Source: an uncultured Jannaschia sp.
GTDB taxonomy: Bacteria; Pseudomonadota; Alphaproteobacteria; Rhodobacterales; Rhodobacteraceae
Assembly: GCA_947494145.1 (NCBI GenBank)
Contig: CANLTZ010000001.1
Coordinates: forward strand, 372,001 to 436,000
DNA: 64,000 nucleotides
Direction: 5' to 3'
Shown here: piece by piece, positions 1 through 8,888 of the stretch
Layout: every line of letters starts with the position of its first letter
Position numbering within the stretch: the stretch's first letter is position 1
Notes under the pieces: model-generated
Seen by the model: only the letters and a program-made list of their open reading frames with translations
What the model was told of the DNA's origin: nothing
Databases searched by the model: none
Program-made: the position numbers and the translations under genes

Positions 1-849
1 CATGCTGGCGCGGTCGGGGGGACCACGCCGGACGCATTGGTGGAGGCGATCATCGGGCGCCGGCTTGAGGCGATGTTCCCTGCGCGCCGTCCGCCCACGG
101 ACCGTCCTTTGATGCGGGTCGAGGCGCTGGCTTCCAAACATGCCGGTCCAGTCGATTTCACGCTCCATGCGGGCGAGGTGCTGGGCCTCGTGGGCCTGCG
201 CAATTCCGGGCAGGACACGATTGGCCGCATGGTTGCGGGCGCGCTGCCCGCGCGGTCGGGGCGGGTGAGCTTGCAAGACGTCGATTTGCCGCTTGGCGAT
301 TTGGGCTGGGCTGTGGCCAAGGGCGTCGGTTTCGTGTCCAGCAAACGGGTCGAGGAAAGCGTCTGCCCGCAGCTCTCACTGCAGGAAAATCTGCACGTGA
401 ACCCGACCTTGGGCGCACTGACCTTTATCAACGGACCGGCTGAGCGGGACAAGGCCCAGACCACGTTGACCGAGTTCGGCGTGCGCCCGCCCGAGCCGGA
501 GCGCGTCATCGCAACGCTGTCGGGCGGCAACCAACAGAAGGTCGTCCTGGCCCGCTGGCTGAGCGTCGGGCGCACCGTTTTAATCCTGGAGGAGCCGACG
601 ACAGGGGTCGATATCGGCGCCCGGGCGGACATTTATGCGCTTCTGGGGCGCGCGACGGAATCCGGGATGGGCGTCCTGGTCGTGTCGTCCGATTTCGAAG
701 AGGTCTCGGGCCTGTGTGATCGGGCCCTGGTCCTGGATCGCGGGCGGCCGGTCCGGATGTTGACGGGCGACGAGATTACCGTCGAGGCATTGACGCATCT
801 GTCCGGCGGCGGCGCGCTGGCCGAGCAGACGGAAGGGCAAGTCGCATGA
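1..849 (+). CDS. Sugar ABC transporter ATP-binding protein (RbsA/MglA type), 5' truncated
   Basis: The reading frame is open from the first base, so the start lies outside the window; only the second half of a tandem-ATPase protein is visible. It couples ATP hydrolysis to monosaccharide import. The visible domain has the degenerate Walker A region near the start, the carbohydrate-uptake signature LSGGNQQKV (around position 520) and the Walker B region followed by EPTTGVDIGA, all typical of RbsA/MglA/XylG. The stop overlaps the permease start by 4 bp (ATGA). The periplasmic binding protein and the other permease, if any, should lie to the left. Substrate is inferred as L-fucose or a related deoxy sugar from the neighbours only. 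Confidence 0.93.
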   Translation, partial: HAGAVGGTTPDALVEAIIGRRLEAMFPARRPPTDRPLMRVEALASKHAGPVDFTLHAGEVLGLVGLRNSGQDTIGRMVAGALPARSGRVSLQDVDLPLGDLGWAVAKGVGFVSSKRVEESVCPQLSLQENLHVNPTLGALTFINGPAERDKAQTTLTEFGVRPPEPERVIATLSGGNQQKVVLARWLSVGRTVLILEEPTTGVDIGARADIYALLGRATESGMGVLVVSSDFEEVSGLCDRALVLDRGRPVRMLTGDEITVEALTHLSGGGALAEQTEGQVA

Positions 850-1868
850 GCGCGCAAAACACCGAAACCGGCCCGCAGGGCTCGGGCATTGCGCGGGCGG
901 CGCATTGGGTCGTCAGGCTTGTTTCGGTCTGGGGCCTATTGCTGCTTTTGGTGGGCTTGATCGTTGCCTTTTCGCTGCTGCTACCCAACACCTTCCCAAC
1001 GGCCTTCACCTTCACCTCGCTGACCAATTCGCGGTCGATCTATGCCTTGGCCGCGCTTGCGGTGATGATCCCCCTGGCCGCGAACCAGTTCGATCTGTCG
1101 GTCGCGGGTACGATCGGGCTGGGCCAAATCCTGGCCATCGGCTTGCAGACACAACAGGGATTGCCCTGGCCACTGGCGTGCTTGCTGGTGATCGGCGTTG
1201 GCCTGATCGTGGGGGCGGTGAACGCCTATCTGGTGGCCTATGTCCGCATCCACGCCTTCATCGCCACACTGGGGACCGGGTCCATCCTGATCGGGTTGTT
1301 GCAATGGTACACCCAGGGTCGGCAGGTGGTCGGCCAATTACCCGACGCCTTCATCGCCATCGCCGCCCGGATCCCCGGCACGCCCATCCCCATGGCGCTG
1401 GTTTACGTACTGATCGTGGCGACGGTACTCTGGCTGATCTTCGATTACACCCGCTGGGGCCGCTACATCTATGTCATCGGCGACAACCCTCGCGCCGCCG
1501 CCCTGAACGGCCTGCCGGAGCCGCGCTACGTCGCCGCCGCCTTCCTGGCCTCGGGCGGGTTGGCGGCCTTCACGGGCATCGTCCTTCAGGCGCAGCTGCG
1601 CGTGGGGCAAAGCACGGTGGGCCAGGAATTCCTGTTGCCTGCCTTCGCCGCGGCCCTTCTTGGGGCGACGACGATCAAGCCGGGCCGGGTCAATGTCTGG
1701 GGCACGTTGGTCGCGGTGGCGGTGCTGGCGGTGACGGTCGCGGGCCTCAATCAATTCGGCGCGCCCTTCTTCGTGGAGCCGCTTTTCAACGGCCTCATGC
1801 TCACCCTGGCAGTCGGCTTGTCGGTCACGGCGGCGCGGCGGCGCGAACGCAAAGCGACGGAGAAATGA
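846..1868 (+). CDS. Sugar ABC transporter permease (RbsC type)
   Basis: A 340-residue, multi-spanning inner-membrane protein of the BPD_transp_2 (RbsC/AraH/XylH) family that forms the channel of a monosaccharide importer. It is rich in hydrophobic segments, with the family-typical NQFDLSVAG and GTGSILIG stretches. It overlaps the ATPase upstream (ATGA) and the amidohydrolase downstream (ATGA), so the three are translationally coupled. Length is normal for the family. Confidence 0.93.
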   Translation: MSAQNTETGPQGSGIARAAHWVVRLVSVWGLLLLLVGLIVAFSLLLPNTFPTAFTFTSLTNSRSIYALAALAVMIPLAANQFDLSVAGTIGLGQILAIGLQTQQGLPWPLACLLVIGVGLIVGAVNAYLVAYVRIHAFIATLGTGSILIGLLQWYTQGRQVVGQLPDAFIAIAARIPGTPIPMALVYVLIVATVLWLIFDYTRWGRYIYVIGDNPRAAALNGLPEPRYVAAAFLASGGLAAFTGIVLQAQLRVGQSTVGQEFLLPAFAAALLGATTIKPGRVNVWGTLVAVAVLAVTVAGLNQFGAPFFVEPLFNGLMLTLAVGLSVTAARRRERKATEK

Positions 1869-2740
1869 CGATGATCCTGCCTGATATGCCCATCGTGGAC
1901 GCGCATCTGCACATCTACGACCCCGGCGTTATCCCGTTCCCCTGGATGGTCGATCTGCCCCTTCTGAACGAGGCCCATGGCCCGGATCGCATGCTGGCCG
2001 AAGCCGAGGGGATCGAGGTCGAGGCCGCCATCTTCGTGGAGGTGAACGCCGCGGACGGCGCCCATCTGAGTGAGGCGCGCTACGTGGCGAAGGTGATGGA
2101 AACGGCGCCGGTCTTGCAGGGGATGGTGGCGTCGGTGCCGCTTGATCTGGGGCCCGAGGCCGTGGCGGACGACATCGCCGCTTTGAAGGCGCTGCCGGGC
2201 ACACGCGGCGTTCGCCGCCTTATCGAACCCCACCTGGAAGAGCCGGGTTGGGCCATCCGTCCCGCCTTCGTCGAGGCGGTTCGCATCCTCGCCGGCCATG
2301 ACCTAAGCTTCGATATCTGCATCCGGCACGCCCAAATGCGCGACGTCATAGGCTTGGTCCGCGCCTGCCCAGACACGCGCTTCGTGCTTGACCATATCGG
2401 CAAGCCGGATATCCGAAACGGCCAGCTTGACCCATGGCGCGCGGATCTGGCCGATTTGGCCGCCTTGCCCAATGTGTGGTGCAAGATCTCGGGCGTCGTT
2501 ACCGAAGCGGACCACGCGCATTGGACCGAAGACGACGTGGCCCCCTTCATCCGCCACGCCATCGACTGCTTCGGCTATGGCCGGGTGATGTTCGGCGGCG
2601 ACTGGCCGGTTTCGCGCCTGGCGACGACCTATCCGCGCTGGGTGTCGACGGTCGCGCGCCTGACATCTGAGGCAAGTCCTAGCGAAAAGCAGGCGCTTTG
2701 GCGGGACAATGCGCGCGCCTTCTACCGGCTCGACGCTTAG
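1865..2740 (+). CDS. Amidohydrolase-family sugar lactonase (fuconolactonase-like)
   Basis: About 291 residues, TIM-barrel amidohydrolase of the family that includes L-fucono-1,5-lactonase, L-rhamnono-lactonase and 2-pyrone-4,6-dicarboxylate lactonase. The N-terminal metal-binding HxH appears as VDAHLHIYDP, and further motifs are LDHIGKP and FGGDWPVS near the C-terminus. The ATG at 1865 overlaps the permease stop; an alternative ATG is at 1871. The same frame stays open far upstream (to 905) inside the permease gene, but that extension has no family similarity. With the mutarotase and dehydratase in this locus it likely hydrolyses an aldono-lactone in a non-phosphorylating L-fucose pathway; the exact substrate is inferred. 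Confidence 0.88.
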   Translation: MTMILPDMPIVDAHLHIYDPGVIPFPWMVDLPLLNEAHGPDRMLAEAEGIEVEAAIFVEVNAADGAHLSEARYVAKVMETAPVLQGMVASVPLDLGPEAVADDIAALKALPGTRGVRRLIEPHLEEPGWAIRPAFVEAVRILAGHDLSFDICIRHAQMRDVIGLVRACPDTRFVLDHIGKPDIRNGQLDPWRADLADLAALPNVWCKISGVVTEADHAHWTEDDVAPFIRHAIDCFGYGRVMFGGDWPVSRLATTYPRWVSTVARLTSEASPSEKQALWRDNARAFYRLDA

Positions 2741-2754
2741 CGAGGACCTGACCC

Positions 2755-3837
2755 ATGGCCGTCTACCCGAAAGCCGAAACCGACCGCCGCATCGCAGGCC
2801 CTGACCTGCATGACTTGGTCACCCGCATCTTCGCCGCCTGCGGCATGGGGGCGGTGGATGCGGACTTGCTGGCCCAGACGCTCGTCCAATCCGACCGCCG
2901 CGGCGTGCATTCCCACGGTGTGCTGCGCGTGCCCGATTATGTCGGCAAGCTGACGCGCGAAGGGGTTGATCCGAAGGGCAGGCCGCGCGTCGTGTCGGAA
3001 CGGGGTGGGGCGATCCGGGTCGACGGGGGGAACGCCATGGGTCAGATCGGCGGCACCCTGGCGATGGATCGCGCCATCGACGTGGCCCATGGCGGGGCAG
3101 GCATTGCCTTCGCCGCGCTCGGCAATTCGAACCATTGCGGCGCGATGGATTGGTACACGATGCGGGCCAGCGCACGGGGCCTGATCGGTCTGGCGGGGAC
3201 GAATGCGCTGCCGACGATGGCGCCCTTGGGCGGGCGCGACAAGATCGTCGGGATCAACCCTCTGTCGGTCGCGTTTCCCGGCAACGGCGCGCCATTTGTG
3301 ATGGATTTTGCCTTCGGCACGACCGCCCATGGCAAGATCAGGGTTTATCAACAGAAGGGCGCCCCCATCCCCGAGGGCTGGGCCCTGGATGCGGAGGGGC
3401 GGCCGACCATCGATGCGGGTGCCGCGATGGCGGGTCTGATCCAGCCCATCGGGGGGCATAAGGGCGTGGCGCTGGGCATGGTCGTTGGCATGTTGTCGAG
3501 CTTCCTGTCGGGCGCGGGTTACGGGTTGGAAACGGGAAACATGGTGGACGGACCGGTTCCGGGCCGGGATGGGCAGTTCTTCATCGCCATAGACCCTGGC
3601 TTCTTCGTCGACCCGCAGGAAGTCCGCGACCGCGTCGACGCCGCTGTCGCTCAGATCCATGGATCGGCGCGCCGCACGGGGGTTGAGCGGCTTTATGTGC
3701 CAGGCGAGATCGAGGCGGCTTTTGAGGCGGAATACGACCGGGACGGCATTCTGTTATCTGCAGACACCCTTGATGGGATCGCCGCGGCCGCGACCGATCT
3801 GGGCGTCGATGCCGCGGTCTTATTCAGGGACGGATGA
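2755..3837 (+). CDS. Ldh family (malate/L-sulfolactate-type) NAD(P)-dependent oxidoreductase
   Basis: A 360-residue protein of the Ldh_2 family (malate, ureidoglycolate, L-sulfolactate and delta1-piperideine-2-carboxylate dehydrogenases/reductases). Family hallmarks are the early SDRRGVHSHGV segment with the catalytic-region histidine, the GNSNHCGAM segment and GGHKGVALG near residue 230. Starts 14 bp after the lactonase stop, so the same operon. In a fucose pathway it could reduce or oxidise a 2-keto acid intermediate or handle the lactate product; this is inferred from position only. Confidence 0.88.
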   Translation: MAVYPKAETDRRIAGPDLHDLVTRIFAACGMGAVDADLLAQTLVQSDRRGVHSHGVLRVPDYVGKLTREGVDPKGRPRVVSERGGAIRVDGGNAMGQIGGTLAMDRAIDVAHGGAGIAFAALGNSNHCGAMDWYTMRASARGLIGLAGTNALPTMAPLGGRDKIVGINPLSVAFPGNGAPFVMDFAFGTTAHGKIRVYQQKGAPIPEGWALDAEGRPTIDAGAAMAGLIQPIGGHKGVALGMVVGMLSSFLSGAGYGLETGNMVDGPVPGRDGQFFIAIDPGFFVDPQEVRDRVDAAVAQIHGSARRTGVERLYVPGEIEAAFEAEYDRDGILLSADTLDGIAAAATDLGVDAAVLFRDG

Positions 3838-3840
3838 GCA

Positions 3841-4527
3841 ATGGGCAAGCGCCGCAAATACGAGGAAATCGCCGAGCATCTGGAACTGACCATCGTGTCG
3901 GGACGGTTAAAGACCGGGGACCGCCTGCCATCGGAACGCGATTTGATGGACCGGTTCGAGGCCGGGCGTTCCAGCGTCCGCGAAGCGCTTTTCGTGCTGC
4001 AACGCAAGGGACTGCTGTCGGCCAATGCCGGGGCGGTTGCCCGCGTGGCCGAGCCGACGGCAGACCTGATGATCGAGGAATTGTCCGGCATCGCCCGCCT
4101 GTTCCTCGCCCGACCTGACGGGGTGCGGGAATTGCAGGATGCGCGCATGCTGTTCGAAGTCGGCGTGACCCGCCAAGCGGCGCAAAGGGCCGATGCGGAT
4201 GCCGTCGAGCGCATCCGTGCAGCTTTGGCCGCGAACGAAGCTGCCGCGGATGGTGATAGCTTCGTGGCCACCGATATCGCCTTCCATGCCAGCATCGCCG
4301 AGGCCTGCGGGACGCGGGCCTATGTGGCGGTCGGCACGGCATTTTCGGAATGGCTGCATATGCAGCGCACCGTCTCGGCCGATGCGGGCGCCACGCGGGC
4401 CGAAGCCTCAGCCCAGCACCGCGCCGTGTTCGAGGCCATCGCCGCCGGAGACGTCGTCGCGGCGGAAGACGCGATGGAACGGCATCTGAAGACTGTATCG
4501 ACCTACTACTGGAAGGGCATCCCTTAA
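3841..4527 (+). CDS. GntR family transcriptional regulator, FadR subfamily (FCD domain)
   Basis: 228 residues. Residues about 5-75 form the winged helix (GDRLPSERDLMDRF, then SSVREALFVLQRKGLL), and the rest is an all-helical FCD ligand domain with conserved D and H residues (VATDIAFHASIAEA; QHRAVFEAI). FadR-subfamily proteins of this kind typically sense sugar acids such as uronates or aldonates. It starts 3 bp after the dehydrogenase stop and closes the operon. The palindrome at 4635-4648, immediately downstream, is a plausible operator for it. Confidence 0.92.
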   Translation: MGKRRKYEEIAEHLELTIVSGRLKTGDRLPSERDLMDRFEAGRSSVREALFVLQRKGLLSANAGAVARVAEPTADLMIEELSGIARLFLARPDGVRELQDARMLFEVGVTRQAAQRADADAVERIRAALAANEAAADGDSFVATDIAFHASIAEACGTRAYVAVGTAFSEWLHMQRTVSADAGATRAEASAQHRAVFEAIAAGDVVAAEDAMERHLKTVSTYYWKGIP

Positions 4528-4634
4528 GCGCCCCTAAGAAAGTGCCATCTTGTAAATATCTTGGATGGGTTTGGATGGCCGCGGACTTCTACCCTCGGTG
4601 GGTGGCCTCCTGCGCTCTGTTGGCTATAAACGCA

Positions 4635-4648
4635 TATTGCATGCAATA
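4635..4648. promoter_or_regulatory. Perfect 14-bp palindrome, probable GntR operator
   Basis: TATTGCATGCAATA is a perfect inverted repeat 46 bp upstream of the ABC ATPase start at 4694. A 13/14 copy occurs at 11324-11337, ahead of the dehydratase. Palindromes of this length and A/T-flanked form fit FadR-type GntR dimers. Which of the two GntR proteins in the locus binds it cannot be told from sequence. Confidence 0.6.
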
Positions 4649-4693
4649 AACAATGTTCGTAGGCTGCCCCCGTGGAAAGGGGAGGGTCGCGCC

Positions 4694-5782
4694 ATGGCGA
4701 GGGTCCAGATTGACGGGCTTGCAAAGGATTACGGCGCCGTTCGGGTGCTGGAAGGCGTCGACTTGGATATCTCCGATGGGGAGTTCGTCGCCCTGGTCGG
4801 CCCGTCGGGCTGCGGCAAGTCCACGACGTTGCGGATGATCGCCGGTCTCGAAGACATCTCCGAAGGCACGATCTCGATCGGCGACCGGGTCATCAACGAT
4901 CTGGAACCCTCCGACCGGGGCATCGCCATGGTGTTCCAGTCCTACGCGCTCTACCCGCATATGAGCGTCGCCAAGAATATGGGCTACGCGCTGATCGTCG
5001 CCGGGCGACCGAAGGACGAGGTCCGCGACCGCGTCGCCGAGGCCGCGCGCATTCTCGACCTGGAAGCCTATCTCGACCGACGCCCCGCCGATCTGTCAGG
5101 CGGTCAGCGGCAGCGGGTCGCCATGGGCCGTGCCATCGTGCGGCGGCCGCAGGTCTTTTTGTTCGACGAACCACTGTCGAACCTGGATGCAAAGCTGCGC
5201 ACCCAGATGCGGACCGAAATCAAGCGCATCCATAACGAGGTGGGGGCGACCACAGTCTATGTCACCCACGATCAGGTCGAGGCGATGACCCTGGCCGACC
5301 GGATCGTCATCATGAAGGATGGGCAGCTTGAACAGGTCGGCACGCCCGAGGACGTGTTCGACCGGCCCGCCACGTCATTTGTCGCTGCCTTTATCGGCGC
5401 ACCACCCATGAACCTGGCGCCTGGTCGTGTGGTCGAGGGCGGCGTGACCTTAGAGGGCGGCCAATGCGTGCCCCTCGACTTGTCGCGACACGGCGTGGGT
5501 GAGGGGGCAGAAATCCTGTTCGGCCTGCGCCCGGACGACATCGTGCCCATGGGGCACGGGATGGAGGCCGCTGATGCGTGGGATGTGGACGTCGCCATCT
5601 CGCTCAGTGAGCCGCTGGGTTCTGAGACCTTGGTCTTCTTCCCCTTCGCCGGCGGCGATTGGATCGGGCGGATGCTCAAGCCCCGCGCGCTACAGCGCGG
5701 TGAAGCCGTGCGGATGCGCTTTGACCTGTCGCGCGCCCATCTGTTCGACGCCCAGTCCGGGCGGCGATTGACCCAAAGCTGA
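4694..5782 (+). CDS. ABC transporter ATP-binding protein (UgpC/MalK type)
   Basis: 362 residues counted from the ATG at 4694, which follows a GGGGAGGG ribosome-binding region; an in-frame extension to 4565 is upstream of the operator and unlikely. Walker A GPSGCGKST, Q-loop VFQSYALYPH, signature LSGGQRQRV, Walker B FLFDEPLSNLD and switch VTHD are all intact, followed by a C-terminal TOBE/MalK regulatory domain. It energises the oligosaccharide-type importer encoded by the next three genes. Confidence 0.96.
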   Translation: MARVQIDGLAKDYGAVRVLEGVDLDISDGEFVALVGPSGCGKSTTLRMIAGLEDISEGTISIGDRVINDLEPSDRGIAMVFQSYALYPHMSVAKNMGYALIVAGRPKDEVRDRVAEAARILDLEAYLDRRPADLSGGQRQRVAMGRAIVRRPQVFLFDEPLSNLDAKLRTQMRTEIKRIHNEVGATTVYVTHDQVEAMTLADRIVIMKDGQLEQVGTPEDVFDRPATSFVAAFIGAPPMNLAPGRVVEGGVTLEGGQCVPLDLSRHGVGEGAEILFGLRPDDIVPMGHGMEAADAWDVDVAISLSEPLGSETLVFFPFAGGDWIGRMLKPRALQRGEAVRMRFDLSRAHLFDAQSGRRLTQS

Positions 5783-5803
5783 GATCAACGAGGAGGAAAG
5801 ACC

Positions 5804-7072
5804 ATGAAGACGAGGACATCGCTGACCTTGGCCGCCAGCCTGGCCCTGCTGGCCGGGGGCGCCACGGCTGAGACCACCATCGTGTTCCAGGACATGGGCG
5901 CCGAGCGCGAGGGCTTCAACGAAGAGGCCATCCGCCTTTTCGAAGAGGCGAACCCCGATATTGAGGTGGAATACCGCTGGCAGGCGAACGAGCCCTATAA
6001 GACCGGCATCAAGGTGATGATGGAATCCAACAGCCCCCCGGATCTATATTTCGTTTGGGCGGGCAGCTTCTCGAACGATTTCGTCGATTCTGGCGTAGCC
6101 AGCGACATCTCCGACAGTGAGGCGGCGGGCGACCTTTGGACCCAGGGCGCGGCCACCGGCGTGGTCGATCAGTTCCGCTATCAGGGCGGGCTCTACGGCG
6201 TGCCGGGTCAGGTCTATACCAAGTACATGTGGAAGAACGACGCCTTCTTCGCGGAGCACGACCTGGCCGTGCCCGAGACGCTCGACGAGCTGATCGGCCT
6301 TTGCAGCCGAGTGCGTGAGATCGACCCCCTTATGACGCCCATCGCCTTCGGTGCCTCCGAAAGCTGGACGATCAATCACTACCTGACGATCCTGTTCCAG
6401 CGCCACGTGCCGCTGGAGACGGCCTTGGCCGACTACCAGCTTTCGGCCCCCGCAGACGCGCTTTGGACCGATCCGGGCTACGAGGCCGCGTTGGAGGATT
6501 ACGTCAGCCTGATCGACGCTGGATGCTTCAACGACGGGATCAACTCTGTCGACCCCAACGTGTCGCGCACGATGTTTGCCACCGATCTGGCGGCGATGAC
6601 CTTCTGCGGCTCCTGGTGTCCGCCGATCTTCAATGAACAAGGCTTTGAGGGGCGCTATAGCGCCTTCGACTTCCCGGCTGTGGAAGGCGGTCGCGGCAAC
6701 CAAGACGGCACGCTGGTCGGCACCCAGGGCTTCCAGGTGGCTGCTGCGTCCGAGAACCGGGAGGCGGCGATCAAGCTGATGTCCTGGCTGCTGTCGCCGG
6801 AAATGCAGGCGCTTCAGGCCCGCACGGCGGGGCAATTGCCTGCCAACGCCTCGGCGCTTCAGGATGGTGACCTGCCTGCGGAATCCGTCGCGCTGCTGGA
6901 CAAGGTGGCCGAAGCGCCGGTCTCCGTCCCGCCGCTCAACACCATCGTTGAGACGTCGGTCAGCGACGTGATCCTGAAATCTGGGCAAGACCTGACCGCC
7001 GGGACGATCACCCCTGCCGAGTTCATGGAACGGGTGCGCGCCCAGGCCCTCGACGCGAAGTCGCGCGGCTGA
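5804..7072 (+). CDS. Extracellular solute-binding protein family 1 (sugar ABC importer)
   Basis: 422 residues with a signal peptide ending near ATAE (hydrophobic LAASLALLAGG core) and then the family-1 binding-protein fold: GINS-type NSPPDLYFVWAG segment, SWTINHY and the late NREAAIKLMSWLLSP helix. It delivers an oligosaccharide to the two permeases that follow. It is 21 bp after the ATPase stop behind an AGGAGGAAAG ribosome-binding site, one of the strongest in the window, fitting the usual excess of binding protein over membrane components. Confidence 0.95.
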   Translation: MKTRTSLTLAASLALLAGGATAETTIVFQDMGAEREGFNEEAIRLFEEANPDIEVEYRWQANEPYKTGIKVMMESNSPPDLYFVWAGSFSNDFVDSGVASDISDSEAAGDLWTQGAATGVVDQFRYQGGLYGVPGQVYTKYMWKNDAFFAEHDLAVPETLDELIGLCSRVREIDPLMTPIAFGASESWTINHYLTILFQRHVPLETALADYQLSAPADALWTDPGYEAALEDYVSLIDAGCFNDGINSVDPNVSRTMFATDLAAMTFCGSWCPPIFNEQGFEGRYSAFDFPAVEGGRGNQDGTLVGTQGFQVAAASENREAAIKLMSWLLSPEMQALQARTAGQLPANASALQDGDLPAESVALLDKVAEAPVSVPPLNTIVETSVSDVILKSGQDLTAGTITPAEFMERVRAQALDAKSRG

Positions 7073-7117
7073 ACCAGAATATCGGGTCGGGCCCACGGGC
7101 CCGATCCATAGGGGTCG

Positions 7118-8005
7118 ATGGGTATGGCGACGATCAAGAGACGGCAGAACGGCACGGCGTTCGACTTGGTGATGGTCGCGCCGGCGCTTTTGCTGTTCGG
7201 CCTGTTCATCGTCTGGCCCGCCATCGAGGCGCTGCACACGTCCCTCTATGACGAGCCGAACCGGGGTGGCGGCTTCATCGGTTTGGCCAATTACCGCGAC
7301 ATGATCGCCGATCCGGTCTTCTGGATCGCCATGAAGAACAACGTGCTGTTCATCCTGTGCAATCTGGTCTTCCAGGTCGGCATCGGCACGATCTTCGCGG
7401 CCCTGATCGACCAGGGCATCCGCCGCGGCTCCACCGTGATCCGCACGATCATCTTCGCGCCGCTGGTCATCGCGCCGGTGGCCATCGGTGTCATCTGGTC
7501 GATGTTGCTGGAGCCCAATTTCGGCCTTGTGCGCCAGGGTATCAACGCCGCCGGTCTGCCCTATCCGAGCCAGGGCCTTCTGGGGAACCCGGATCTGGCC
7601 TTCCCGTCCATCGTCGCGGTGGGGGCGTGGAATTACATCGGGTTCATGATGACGATCATGCTGGCCGCGATGCAGGGCATCCCGCGCGACCTGTATGAGG
7701 CGGCGCGCATCGACGGGTCGTCCGCCTTCCAGACCTTCTGGCACATCACGCTGCCGGGGGTGCGGGGCGCGCTGATCCTGTGTTCGCTGATCGTCATCGT
7801 GGGCTCGTTCAAGACGTTCGAACTGGTCTACGTGCTGACCCGCGGGGGGCCCGGCAATTCCACCCAGGTGCTAGGCACTTATATAGTCGAAGCGGCGTTC
7901 CAACTCTTCCGCCCGAACTACGCGGCGGGCATGTCCGTCGTCGTGTTGATCGTGGCGATCCTGTTCGGCTCGCTACAGGTCATGACCAGTCGGAGGGCCG
8001 CATGA
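7118..8005 (+). CDS. Sugar ABC transporter permease (MalF/UgpA type)
   Basis: 295 residues, six predicted membrane segments. The cytoplasmic EAA loop is present as YEAARIDGSSAFQTFWHITLP, which contacts the ATPase. A 45-bp spacer after the binding protein and an AGGGG site precede the start; a second ATG lies two codons in. The stop overlaps the next permease start (ATGA). Confidence 0.95.
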   Translation: MGMATIKRRQNGTAFDLVMVAPALLLFGLFIVWPAIEALHTSLYDEPNRGGGFIGLANYRDMIADPVFWIAMKNNVLFILCNLVFQVGIGTIFAALIDQGIRRGSTVIRTIIFAPLVIAPVAIGVIWSMLLEPNFGLVRQGINAAGLPYPSQGLLGNPDLAFPSIVAVGAWNYIGFMMTIMLAAMQGIPRDLYEAARIDGSSAFQTFWHITLPGVRGALILCSLIVIVGSFKTFELVYVLTRGGPGNSTQVLGTYIVEAAFQLFRPNYAAGMSVVVLIVAILFGSLQVMTSRRAA

Positions 8006-8877
8006 CTGACGGTGCCATCGTCCGCCCGCTAGAGGCGCCCGCGCGGGCCCGACGGCATCCGATGATCCGCTTCCTGAAGCGGATCATCCCCTATGTCGTC
8101 CTGCTGGCCTATTGCGCCCTCGTGCTCGTGCCCATCGTCTGGGTGATGTCGGCTTCGATCAAGACACGGCGCGAGGTCTTCTTGGAGCCCCTGGGCCTGC
8201 CCGAGGTCCCGCAATGGGGCAACTACGCCAACATCTTCGAAAGCGGGTTCCAGACCTATATCTGGAACTCGGTCGTCGTGACCGTGGGGTCGGTCGTGCC
8301 CATGGTGATCTTCTCGATCATGGCGGCCTATGCGCTGGCGCGCCGGGTCTTTCTGGGGCGGAAGGTGATCTATCTGCTGATCGTCCTGACCTATGCGATC
8401 CCGGTCCATTCCATCCTGATCCCGCTTTACCGGATGGTCGACGATATGGGCCTGCTCGACACCTATCTGGGGCTGATCCTGCCGCATATTGCGCTGGGCA
8501 TCCCGTTCTCGGTCGTCATCCTCTATTCCTTCTTTCTCGACTTCCCGGCTGAGTTGGAGGAGGCCGCGCGCATCGACGGCTGCTCCCCCTGGCGGATCTT
8601 GTTCGCCATCGTCCTGCCCTTATCGGCGCCCGCCGTCCTGAGCGTGGTGATCTTCCAGACGGTCAGCGTCTGGAACGAATTCCTCTGGGCGTCCATCGCC
8701 GCGTCGGGCGAAGACGTGCGGGTCTGGACCACGGGGATCATGCAGTTCCAGGGGCAGTATTCCTCCGACTGGCCCAAGATCCTGGCGGTGGTGAATCTGA
8801 TGACGCTGCCGCTTCTGGCGATCTACATCCTGGCGCAGCGCCACTTCGTCCGCGCCTTTGCAGGGATCGGAAAGTAG
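8002..8877 (+). CDS. Sugar ABC transporter permease (MalG/UgpE type)
   Basis: 291 residues counted from the ATG at 8002, which overlaps the preceding stop. Carries the EAA loop as LEEAARIDGCSPWRILFAIVLP and the MalG-type C-terminus ending RHFVRAFAGIGK. Partner of the preceding permease. The gene converges on the minus-strand regulator with only 11 bp between stops and no visible hairpin terminator. Confidence 0.95.
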   Translation: MTDGAIVRPLEAPARARRHPMIRFLKRIIPYVVLLAYCALVLVPIVWVMSASIKTRREVFLEPLGLPEVPQWGNYANIFESGFQTYIWNSVVVTVGSVVPMVIFSIMAAYALARRVFLGRKVIYLLIVLTYAIPVHSILIPLYRMVDDMGLLDTYLGLILPHIALGIPFSVVILYSFFLDFPAELEEAARIDGCSPWRILFAIVLPLSAPAVLSVVIFQTVSVWNEFLWASIAASGEDVRVWTTGIMQFQGQYSSDWPKILAVVNLMTLPLLAIYILAQRHFVRAFAGIGK

Positions 8878-8888
8878 GAGTGAGGGGT

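Noticed and set aside
905-1864. Long N-terminal extension of the lactonase frame back into the permease gene
   Set aside because: The extension is out-of-frame shadow of the permease (Arg/His/Gly-rich); the lactonase fold begins at MTMILPDMPIVDAHLH.
4565-4693. Upstream start for the ABC ATPase
   Set aside because: It would place the operator palindrome inside the coding region; the domain begins at the ATG at 4694.
6044-7744. 566-codon minus-strand frame across the binding protein and permease genes
   Set aside because: Antisense shadow with low-complexity basic translation; both plus-strand genes are unambiguous.
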